Source: JAVVEG01 sp041689205 | GTDB lineage: Bacteria; Pseudomonadota; Gammaproteobacteria; Pseudomonadales; Pseudohongiellaceae | Length of the DNA stretch: 64,000 nt | Reading direction: 5' to 3' | Assembly (NCBI GenBank): GCA_041689205.1 | Contig: JBDNGQ010000116.1 | Span: 1-64,000 of the forward strand | Shown here: positions 1-6,770 of the stretch, in pieces | How positions within the stretch are numbered: position 1 is the stretch's first letter | Layout: the number at the start of each line of letters is the position of its first letter | Position numbers and translations under genes: made by a program | Notes under the pieces: model-generated | Database searches by the model: none | The model's input: the letters and a program-made list of their open reading frames with translations, nothing else | Told to the model about the DNA's origin: nothing

Positions 1-1
1 A

Positions 2-589
2 AATGCAGCAAAGGCTGATAACCTGGAAAACCACTTCCTGGTTGCGATGCCGCAACTGCACGATCCTTATTTCAGCAATACCATCACCTATCTCTGGAAG
101 CACAGTGAAGATGGTGCGATGGGTATTATTGTCAACAAGCCCTCACGAATGCGCATCAGCGAGCTCCTGCATGAAATGCGACTGCAGGCAAAAGATGCTG
201 ATCTGCACCGTATCCTGCACAAAGAGCGGGTTCTGACTGGTGGTCCGGTGGAAAAACACAAGGGCTTCATCCTTCATGAAAGCGGCCACGAATGGTCGTA
301 TACCCTGCCGCTGACCGATCAGGTCAGCCTGTCCATGTCTAAAGATATTCTGGAGGATATCGCGATCGGCAAGGGGCCCTCGAAGTATCTGATTGCGATG
401 GGTTGCGCCGGCTGGGAAGCCGGACAACTGGAAGAGGAAATCAGCAAAAATGTCTGGCTGACCGTGCCTGCCACTCCAGAGCTGCTGTTCTCTCGCGATT
501 ATGAAAATAAACCTGGCGCTGCAGTTGCGCTGCTCGGCCTGACCATGAGTCAGCTCTGGTCACCCAGCGCTGGTCATCAAAAGCAATGA
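2..589 (+). CDS. yqgE: YqgE/AlgH family protein (UPF0301), 5' end cut by window edge
   Basis: The frame is open from base 2 with no usable start codon before the internal ATG at 47. That ATG lies inside the conserved N-terminal block (NHFLVAMPQLHDPYF), so the real start is upstream of the window and 195 residues are visible. The family is about 185-190 aa, so little is missing. Family hallmarks are present: GAMGIIVNKPS, VLTGGPVE and LIAMGCAGWEAGQLEEE. The molecular function of this cytosolic family is not established; in Pseudomonas the homologue was named AlgH from alginate regulation. The stop codon overlaps the ATG of ruvX by 4 bp (ATGA), the usual translationally coupled yqgE-ruvX arrangement. 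Confidence 0.93.
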   Translation, partial: NAAKADNLENHFLVAMPQLHDPYFSNTITYLWKHSEDGAMGIIVNKPSRMRISELLHEMRLQAKDADLHRILHKERVLTGGPVEKHKGFILHESGHEWSYTLPLTDQVSLSMSKDILEDIAIGKGPSKYLIAMGCAGWEAGQLEEEISKNVWLTVPATPELLFSRDYENKPGAAVALLGLTMSQLWSPSAGHQKQ

Positions 590-1011
590 ACCAATATCCG
601 CTTAGGCGCGATCAGACTGTTTCAGCATTGGGTTTTGATTTTGGCACTAAACGTATTGGCGTTGCTTATGGACAGAGCATCACCGGCACTGCCCAGCCGC
701 TGCAGACACTGAACGCCAGAGATGGCATTCCAGATTGGCAGGAGATTGAAAAGCTGGTGGTACAGTGGCGACCCACCGTTTTTGTCGTCGGCCTGCCGTT
801 TAATATGGATGACACTGAAAGTGAACTACTGTTGCGTGCTCGCAAATTCGGGCAGCGACTGGAAGGTCGTCTGCATAAACCCTGTTATGGCATGGATGAA
901 CGTTTGTCCTCTTTCGAGGCACGAGGTCAATTGCTGCGAGGTGAAGCCGATGCGCAGATCGACAGCCTCGCTGCCAAGCTCATTCTGGAGTCATGGTTCG
1001 CCGGCTTATGA
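586..1011 (+). CDS. ruvX: RuvX/YqgF family Holliday-junction resolvase-like nuclease
   Basis: 141 aa, normal family length. It shows the RNase H-like fold signatures of YqgF/RuvX: the first catalytic Asp in GFDFGTKRIGVAYG near the N-terminus, VVGLPFNMDD mid-protein, the DERLSS block, and the C-terminal DSLAAKLILE helix carrying the last acidic residue. Family members are linked to 16S rRNA 5'-end processing and to Holliday-junction resolution; which role dominates cannot be read from sequence. It is coupled to yqgE by a 4-bp overlap. Its 3' end overlaps the convergent pilT by 6 bp. In Pseudomonas pyrRBC follows ruvX; that is absent here. Confidence 0.95.
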   Translation: MNQYPLRRDQTVSALGFDFGTKRIGVAYGQSITGTAQPLQTLNARDGIPDWQEIEKLVVQWRPTVFVVGLPFNMDDTESELLLRARKFGQRLEGRLHKPCYGMDERLSSFEARGQLLRGEADAQIDSLAAKLILESWFAGL

Positions 1012-2043
1012 GAATGCTTCCGGTTGTTTCGCCTTCAAGCGGGCCGATTCCTTGCTGATAAGACCTTTGGCAAGCAATTCTTTCAGGCATTGATCCAGCG
1101 TTTTCATGCCCACATTGGCACTGGTCTGAATTGCTGAATACATCTGCGCCACTTTATCCTCACGGATCAGATTGCGAATGGCCGGTGTGCCGATCATGAT
1201 TTCATGAGCAGCCACTCGACCACCACCGTTCTTTTTCATCAGGGCCTGTGAAACTACTGCCTGCAATGATTCAGACAGCATCGAACGCACCATACTTTTT
1301 TCTGCCGCCGGAAACACATCAATGACGCGATCGATCGTTTTTGCCGCTGAAGTCGTGTGCAGTGTTCCAAACACCAGATGGCCGGTTTCCGCAGCTGTTA
1401 ATGCCAGTCGGATTGTTTCCAGATCGCGCAGCTCACCCACCAGAATAATGTCGGGATCTTCACGCAGAGCAGAGCGCAGTGCCTCGCTGAAGCCCAGAGT
1501 GTCGCGGTGAACCTCACGCTGATTGATCAGACATTTTTTGCTCTGATGCACGAATTCGATAGGATCCTCAATGGTCAGGATATGCTCGTAGCGGGTGTTG
1601 TTGATGTAATCTATCATCGCCGCCAGCGTGGTGCTCTTGCCAGAACCGGTGGGTCCGGTGATTACCACCAGACCGCGCGGCACATCAGAAATCTGCTTGA
1701 AAATCGGCCCCATCCCAAGATCCTCCATCGACAGAATTTTGGAGGGAATAGTCCGAAATACCGCACCGGCGCCACGATTCTGGTTAAACGCGTTAACCCG
1801 AAAACGCGCCAGACCCGGGACTTCAAATGAAAAATCCGTTTCCATGAATTGTTCATATTCTTTCCGTTGGCGGTCGGTCATGATCTCGTAAATGAGGCCA
1901 TGCACTTCCTTATGTCCCATGGCTGGCACGTTGATCGGGCGAATGTCGCCATCAACGCGGATCAGCGGAGGCATGCCCGCGGTCAGGTGCAAATCTGATG
2001 CACCCTGTTTAACACTGAATCCCAGCAAGGTTGTAATATCCAT
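1006..2043 (-). CDS. pilT: Type IV pilus retraction ATPase PilT
   Basis: 345 aa, full length. The hexameric cytoplasmic motor disassembles pilin and retracts type IV pili in twitching motility. Visible motifs: Walker A GPTGSGKS (residues 130-137), Asp box TIEDP (157-161), Walker B DIILVGELRD (198-207), His box GTLHTTSA, and the PilT-specific C-terminal AIRNLIRE (288-295) needed for retraction. It is transcribed divergently from yggS, with about 100 bp between the starts, as in Pseudomonas. The usual downstream pilU paralogue is missing; the next gene is the convergent ruvX. The fimX-like gene nearby fits a pilus-related neighbourhood. Confidence 0.97.
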   Translation of the reverse strand: MDITTLLGFSVKQGASDLHLTAGMPPLIRVDGDIRPINVPAMGHKEVHGLIYEIMTDRQRKEYEQFMETDFSFEVPGLARFRVNAFNQNRGAGAVFRTIPSKILSMEDLGMGPIFKQISDVPRGLVVITGPTGSGKSTTLAAMIDYINNTRYEHILTIEDPIEFVHQSKKCLINQREVHRDTLGFSEALRSALREDPDIILVGELRDLETIRLALTAAETGHLVFGTLHTTSAAKTIDRVIDVFPAAEKSMVRSMLSESLQAVVSQALMKKNGGGRVAAHEIMIGTPAIRNLIREDKVAQMYSAIQTSANVGMKTLDQCLKELLAKGLISKESARLKAKQPEAFS

Positions 2044-2142
2044 TGTGCAGGTCTCTTTTATTGTTTACTGTCGATAGCGACTTCCTTGGAATCTGCCCCG
2101 ATTCGCCAAACCTTCCAGCAATACTACGGTGACTCACAAACG

Positions 2143-2844
2143 ATGCAAAGCATAGCAGAAAACCTGCAGACTATTCGTGGACAGATCGACAATTCCATGC
2201 AGCGCTTTCAGCGCACTCCCGGCAGCGTCAAACTGCTGGCGGTCAGTAAAACTCATCCGGTAGAAACTATCCGCGAAGCTTACCAGTGTGGCGTAAGAGA
2301 TTTCGGCGAGAACTATGTACAGGAGTCCGTCGAGAAGATTAAGCAGATAGCAGCGCCGGATATAAACTGGCACTTCATCGGGCCGATTCAGTCCAATAAA
2401 ACCCGGGAGATTGCCGAACATTTCCAATGGGTTCACAGTGTCGACCGGCTTAAAATTGCCGTCCGCCTGAATGAACAGCGCCTCGCCGAACTACCGCCAT
2501 TGAATGTGTGCATTCAGGTGAATATCTCCCAGGAAGACAGCAAATCCGGACTGGCACTGGCAGATGCGCCAGCCTTATGCAACGCTATCAGCAGTATGCC
2601 ACGTCTGCGTTTGCGTGGTCTGATGGCCATCCCGGCACCCTGCGAGGACTTTGAGCAGCAGCGCCGGGTCTACCGACCTTTAGCCGCAGTGTTTCGAGAG
2701 CTTTCCTACCGATATCCGTATTTTGATACTTTATCGATTGGCATGAGCAGCGATTCCGATGCAGCAATCGCCGAGGGTTCGACCATCGTGCGAATCGGCA
2801 CAGCGATCTTCGGCGACCGTTCTGCTCCGGGTGTTTCTGCTTAA
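2143..2844 (+). CDS. yggS: YggS-family PLP homeostasis protein (PLPBP)
   Basis: 233 aa from the ATG at 2143, matching the family length of about 230; the upstream in-frame start at 2086 would add 19 non-conserved residues. This is a single-domain alanine-racemase-like TIM barrel that binds pyridoxal 5'-phosphate and buffers the cellular PLP pool. The Schiff-base lysine is K36 in LLAVSKTHP. Other family blocks are DFGENYVQE, WHFIGPIQSNKTR and the phosphate-binding C-terminus GMSSDSDAAI...GSTIVRIGTAIFG. It is divergent from pilT. In many gammaproteobacteria proC and yggT follow; here the next genes are on the other strand and unrelated. Confidence 0.95.
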   Translation: MQSIAENLQTIRGQIDNSMQRFQRTPGSVKLLAVSKTHPVETIREAYQCGVRDFGENYVQESVEKIKQIAAPDINWHFIGPIQSNKTREIAEHFQWVHSVDRLKIAVRLNEQRLAELPPLNVCIQVNISQEDSKSGLALADAPALCNAISSMPRLRLRGLMAIPAPCEDFEQQRRVYRPLAAVFRELSYRYPYFDTLSIGMSSDSDAAIAEGSTIVRIGTAIFGDRSAPGVSA

Positions 2845-2849
2845 GCCCG

Positions 2850-3314
2850 CTATGGCGCGAGGCTTGAACGCCCCTGAGTACCCCAGTGGCCATTCACTCT
2901 GGTTACGATATACAGCGATTCGTAGGTTCCAATAACTTCATTGTCGCTGTTGAAGCGTTGAAATACTGTATTGAAATGTACCTTTTCTGCACTCAACAGA
3001 CTCACTTCCCGGCTGATCCAGTGGGAGTGATCCCAGCCAGTTCTTGCCAGGTTATCGAAGGGAGAATTGGCAGCAAATTCTTCGGGCGTAGTCCAGATAT
3101 TCAACTGTCCGCTGGCAAATCGTATGTGCGGATAATTAAATGAAGCGGCCCAGGCCTGTGGATCTTTGCTGTTAAAGGTCCGCATAAACTCATCCAGCGC
3201 GGCCAGTGCAGAGTTTAATATCTGCGCTTTTTCATCTTCCTGCTGCGCGGCCACCGGCGCAGTTGAAATGATAATCAGCAGCGCCAGTGCTATTCCCTTA
3301 AAAAGTCCTGTCAT
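2850..3314 (-). CDS. Exported NTF2/SnoaL-like protein of unknown function
   Basis: 154 aa from the ATG at 3314, chosen because GAGGAAT lies a few bases upstream; a longer frame to 3359 is open but lacks a ribosome site. The first ~23 residues form a signal peptide (MTGLFKGIALALLIIIS then TAPVAAQ/Q). The mature part begins ALAALDEFMRTFNSKDPQAWAASFNYPHIRF and ends YIVTRVNGHWGTQGRSS, a pattern typical of small SnoaL/NTF2-like folds. I infer a periplasmic location; substrate and role are unknown. It lies 10 bp downstream of the 102-aa membrane protein gene and probably shares its transcript. It is convergent with yggS, the two stops 5 bp apart. Confidence 0.75.
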   Translation of the reverse strand: MTGLFKGIALALLIIISTAPVAAQQEDEKAQILNSALAALDEFMRTFNSKDPQAWAASFNYPHIRFASGQLNIWTTPEEFAANSPFDNLARTGWDHSHWISREVSLLSAEKVHFNTVFQRFNSDNEVIGTYESLYIVTRVNGHWGTQGRSSLAP

Positions 3315-3324
3315 TCTGTATTCC

Positions 3325-3633
3325 TCATTCAGTCGTTGCTGGAAGCCCGCAATGGGCACACTTACGGCTAAAAATATTCAGAAAAAATCCTTTTACATAA
3401 AACTGCTCATGACACCTTGGACAGCGTTTGATTGCAGCATTAATACCAAAACCGGCGTATAACAACATGTACAGCAACATCAGCGCGGTCACGCTGTTAC
3501 CATTTTTTGCCAGACTGCTGACGGCCACTATATATAAGGGAAAGGTTAGAAAGCAGACCAGCAGACGACTTTTAGCATTGCGGATATCTTTGAGCGATCT
3601 GGCCCAGGCCTCGTTGTTGCTGGCATTACTCAT
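3325..3633 (-). CDS. Small two-helix membrane protein with C-terminal zinc-ribbon-like cysteines
   Basis: 102 aa, not recognised. Residues ~25-42 (LLVCFLTFPLYIVAVSSL) and ~48-66 (VTALMLLYMLLYAGFGINA) look like membrane helices. The C-terminal third carries CPRCHEQF and CAHCGLP, two CxxC knuckles 20 residues apart that could bind one zinc. A charged N-terminus of about 20 residues precedes the first helix. I see no strong Shine-Dalgarno. A 13-bp tandem duplication starts exactly at the start codon and extends upstream. The neighbour downstream in the same direction is the exported NTF2-like protein. Function unknown. Confidence 0.65.
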   Translation of the reverse strand: MSNASNNEAWARSLKDIRNAKSRLLVCFLTFPLYIVAVSSLAKNGNSVTALMLLYMLLYAGFGINAAIKRCPRCHEQFYVKGFFLNIFSRKCAHCGLPATTE

Positions 3634-3656
3634 TTAAATCACTCATTTAAATCACT
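3631..3656. repeat. Perfect 13-bp tandem duplication covering a start codon
   Basis: CATTTAAATCACT occurs at 3631-3643 and again at 3644-3656 with no gap. The first copy contains the ATG (on the minus strand) of the 102-aa membrane protein. The second copy supplies another ATG 13 bp upstream that is out of frame, so the duplication does not lengthen the protein. Confidence 0.95.
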
Positions 3657-3670
3657 CACTTAAGCTAAAC

Positions 3671-3710
3671 AGGCAGGACTCAGGACTCGGCATAAACCCT
3701 GCTTTTTTTT
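3671..3710 (+). terminator. Rho-independent-terminator-like hairpin without an obvious + strand gene upstream
   Basis: AGGCAGG (3671-3677) can pair with CCTGCTT (3698-3704), one G-U pair, enclosing a 20-nt loop and followed by an unbroken T run to 3710. The orientation is plus strand, but the gene immediately upstream is on the minus strand and the nearest plus-strand gene, yggS, ends 830 bp earlier. The loop is long, so the call is moderate. Confidence 0.4.
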
Positions 3711-3811
3711 GCACATAACTGGGAAATTAGATGTGTTGCTCTTTATTAAGCGCGTGCCGACAGTTTAACATGGTGGCCATTCAGAGGAACCCCGCACAAT
3801 AAAAACGGATT

Positions 3812-5914
3812 ATGGATAAAAAATCAATAACCAACATACTGATCCTCGCCGAATCGGGCGCTAATGCGGAACAGATAATTAATCTGATCCGCAAATCAGG
3901 GCGCAGTGTGTTTGCTCGCAAAGCCGCAGACCATGCCGAACTGCTGGAGTTGATCGGACAGCGTCACTGGGATCTGCTGCTGTTGCTGATGGATACTGTG
4001 GCAGATATTCCCGTCAACATCTCGGCTATTCTCAAAGGACATGACACCGATATTCCCGCACTGTTACTGCTCAACCATGATATCCCGGCAGATCGCTACC
4101 CAAAACTGGCCAGCGGCATCAAGGCCGTAATGACCGTCAACGATCCCGACGACCTCGGTCAGCAGGCAAAATTGCAGCGCTATGTTCAGCGTGAGCTGGA
4201 AAACCTGCATGAACGACGCGAACGACGGCGCGTCACGGCGGCCTTGCGTGAACTGGAGCAGCGTTACCGTCTGCTGCTGGCCAGCGCCTCCGATGCGATC
4301 AGTTATCTGCATGAAGGCGTCCACGTTTACGCCAATGCTGCTTATATGCACCTGTTTGGATACAACTCAGTTGAAGAAATGATCAGCGTGCCTTTGCTGG
4401 ATCTGGTAGCCATCGATGATATTCCCGCAGTTAAAGCGTTTTTACGCAGCCAGTTTGATATGGACAGCGGCAGTTGTACTTTTCAGGCCTTATGCAAAGA
4501 TGGCCGCAGCTTTAACGCCACTATGGATGCGGCGGTGGTTCCCTATGAAGGCGAACGCGCCCTGCAATTGCTGATTCAACCGGCTACCGGCAATACCCGG
4601 CTTAAAAACACCATCAGACAGATCCATAACCGCGATCTGCTGACCGGATTGCTGAACCGCGCCAGCCTGCTGATACAGATAGAACACGCGCTGGGCGACG
4701 CCGTCTATGAACAGAAGCACAGCGCTCTGTTGTTACTGCAGTTGCAGCATCTGGATGAGGTTACTTTGGTTATGGGCAAATCAGCCACCAATCTGCTGCT
4801 GGCAGATATTGGCGATCTGCTGCATAGACTTCTACCTGCCGATGTTCTGGCAGGTCGTCTCAGTACCAGTGAATTTGGCATTCTGATACCGACCAATGAG
4901 CTACGTGGCAGCGATTGGCCCGAACGTTTACTGGAAACAGTGAATACCGGTCTGCGCCCACTGGTACCGCAGACTCTGCAACTGTTTGCGATGGCTGGCA
5001 GCGCCGCCGTGACAGAAGAGGCCGTGGACGCCGAAGTGGTCGTAGAGCGCGCCCGACACAATATCAATGCAAGACAGAATCAGGAAGGAAATCGTGGCCA
5101 GCATACTGCTGCGCTGGACATCCGTCCTAATGAGATTCTGCTGGGCCTGCGCGAGGCGCTCGCTACCGGCAACTTTGTGCTGGTTTTCCAGCCCGTGGTC
5201 AATCTAAGAGCCGATGGTCTGGAACATTACGAAATCCGTATCCGCATGCGCCAACCATCCAACGCTGAAACTGCCCTGCTGTTTCCTCCGGATTTTCTGG
5301 AAATAGCCAACCAGCATGGTCTGGGTGAAGAGATAGATCGCTGGGTCTTATTGCAGGCCATGGACCTGCTGCAGTTACGCAATAACCCCCGCCTGCGCTT
5401 CACGGTTAATCTGACTCAAAACTCCATCACCGGATCAACACTGCTACCCTGGCTTGCTAACAGATTGCACGAACTGCGACAGTCGACTGAGCAGTTGATC
5501 CTGCAGGTCAGTGAACTGGATATAGTCAGCACGCCGCAGAAAGTTGCGGAATTTGGCAGGCAACTGACAGAACTCAATATCCGCCTGTCGATAACGCATT
5601 TTGGCTGCAGTCTGGATCCATTCCGACATCTGGATACTGTGCCGGCGCATTTTGTGAAGCTTGATCGAGCGCTGTTGCAGGATTTGGATGTTGATGCGAA
5701 GCAAAGGGAGAAACTGCAGGCTACAGTCAAAGGACTGCACGCACGTGGGTTGCTGGTGATCGCACCCATGATCGACCAGATCGAAATGCTGCCCCTGTTG
5801 TGGCAGGCTGAATTAAACATGGTGCAGGGTAACTGCCTTCAGGAACCCAGCGATAATATGGATTTCAGTTTTATGCAGGATGAAGAAATAACCCTGCGTT
5901 CCTTTCCACAATGA
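3812..5914 (+). CDS. fimX: FimX-like c-di-GMP effector: REC-like, PAS, degenerate GGDEF and degenerate EAL
   Basis: 700 aa, close to the ~690 of Pseudomonas FimX. In order: a receiver-like domain (1-125) without a clear phospho-acceptor acidic pocket, a PAS domain (~150-260), a GGDEF-like domain (~270-435) where the signature is replaced by RLSTSEFG (350-356), and an EAL-like domain (~445-680) where EAL is replaced by EIR (474-476). The catalytic DDFG loop is THFGCSLDPF. Both enzymatic motifs are broken, so it should bind rather than make or cut c-di-GMP. The LVFQPVVNL strand is retained. FimX positions and activates the pilus assembly ATPase. Synteny (HAMP protein, parC and parE follow) matches the fimX region of P. 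aeruginosa and supports orthology. Confidence 0.82.
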   Translation: MDKKSITNILILAESGANAEQIINLIRKSGRSVFARKAADHAELLELIGQRHWDLLLLLMDTVADIPVNISAILKGHDTDIPALLLLNHDIPADRYPKLASGIKAVMTVNDPDDLGQQAKLQRYVQRELENLHERRERRRVTAALRELEQRYRLLLASASDAISYLHEGVHVYANAAYMHLFGYNSVEEMISVPLLDLVAIDDIPAVKAFLRSQFDMDSGSCTFQALCKDGRSFNATMDAAVVPYEGERALQLLIQPATGNTRLKNTIRQIHNRDLLTGLLNRASLLIQIEHALGDAVYEQKHSALLLLQLQHLDEVTLVMGKSATNLLLADIGDLLHRLLPADVLAGRLSTSEFGILIPTNELRGSDWPERLLETVNTGLRPLVPQTLQLFAMAGSAAVTEEAVDAEVVVERARHNINARQNQEGNRGQHTAALDIRPNEILLGLREALATGNFVLVFQPVVNLRADGLEHYEIRIRMRQPSNAETALLFPPDFLEIANQHGLGEEIDRWVLLQAMDLLQLRNNPRLRFTVNLTQNSITGSTLLPWLANRLHELRQSTEQLILQVSELDIVSTPQKVAEFGRQLTELNIRLSITHFGCSLDPFRHLDTVPAHFVKLDRALLQDLDVDAKQREKLQATVKGLHARGLLVIAPMIDQIEMLPLLWQAELNMVQGNCLQEPSDNMDFSFMQDEEITLRSFPQ

Positions 5915-5933
5915 CGAATACACCTCATCCATA

Positions 5934-6722
5934 ATGCCGAGTACACCGCACTCTTCTTTGAAAATAGGTCATAAATTTTCGCTGACCACCTCCGTCGTCG
6001 TCGTACTGGCGATGTCGGTATTCTGGCTGGTAACCACTTACAATACTGAGAATATTCTGCGCCAGCAGGCGGACAGTCTGGGCGAAACACTGGCGCGCCA
6101 AACCGCTATTCTGGTTACCGAACTGGTGCTTTCCAATGACCTGATCAGCATGAACGTGCTGCTCAATCAACTTACCCGAAATGCCGCTATTGCTCAGGCT
6201 GCTGTGCTCAGCGTGGACGATCAGGTTATCGCTATTGCCGGCTCTTCAGTGTCCTCCCGTAACGCTGACAGTAATCAGTTTTTCGGCAGCTATCTATCAC
6301 CTATCGCCCTGCAAGGTTCGATCGCCGGATACGTCCGCATTAATCTGGATCAGAGTTATATTGAAAAAGGGGTCACGAGGAATTTTATCTTCATATTGAT
6401 TGCGCTGAGTCTGCTGATTATCGTTGCAATCACTGTCACCATGGCGTTAACTCAACATTTTATCAGCCTGCCATTACGCACTCTCACGGCCCGCATCCAG
6501 CAATTGCAGCAGGGTGAAGTCGAACTTAGCCCGTTCGCAGACCGCAACGACGAAGTAGGTGTCGTTATTCAGGCCTATAACCGCCTGGCTTATGCGCTGG
6601 AGCGAGAAGCTCAAGGTCGCCAGTCTGTGCCTGGCCAGTCAGATCGACTTGCTGCGCAGCAGAATCAGCCTGATATTCCAGACGACGCCGGGGTGATAAC
6701 AGGAGCGGGGCAGCCAGACTGA
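5934..6722 (+). CDS. HAMP-domain inner-membrane protein, AhpA/YtjB (Smp)-like
   Basis: 262 aa. Helix 1 is ~residues 17-35 (LTTSVVVVLAMSVFWLVTT), followed by a periplasmic segment of about 110 residues. Helix 2 (NFIFILIALSLLIIVAITVTMAL) is followed by a HAMP linker (FISLPLRTLTARIQQLQQGE...DEVGVVIQAYNRLA) and a short Gln/Asp-rich cytoplasmic tail with no output domain. The start lies 19 bp after the fimX-like stop, so the two are probably cotranscribed. Pseudomonas has a comparable HAMP protein close to parC. Role unknown; it could relay a periplasmic signal to a partner. Family assignment is from topology and synteny. Confidence 0.6.
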   Translation: MPSTPHSSLKIGHKFSLTTSVVVVLAMSVFWLVTTYNTENILRQQADSLGETLARQTAILVTELVLSNDLISMNVLLNQLTRNAAIAQAAVLSVDDQVIAIAGSSVSSRNADSNQFFGSYLSPIALQGSIAGYVRINLDQSYIEKGVTRNFIFILIALSLLIIVAITVTMALTQHFISLPLRTLTARIQQLQQGEVELSPFADRNDEVGVVIQAYNRLAYALEREAQGRQSVPGQSDRLAAQQNQPDIPDDAGVITGAGQPD

Positions 6723-6734
6723 GCATCTGCTCAG
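6719..6734. other. Short perfect hairpin between convergent genes
   Basis: CTGAGC (6719-6724), loop ATCT, GCTCAG (6729-6734). It overlaps the stop codon of the HAMP protein and lies 37 bp before the convergent parC stop. There is no T run, so it is not a classic terminator but may protect 3' ends. Confidence 0.4.
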
Positions 6735-6770
6735 ACTGGGGCTTTGCGCTTGAAATTGCCTGCTTGCATC

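Noticed and set aside
2086..2142. 19-residue N-terminal extension of yggS
   Set aside because: Family members start at the equivalent of 2143, and the extension would occupy the divergent promoter region.
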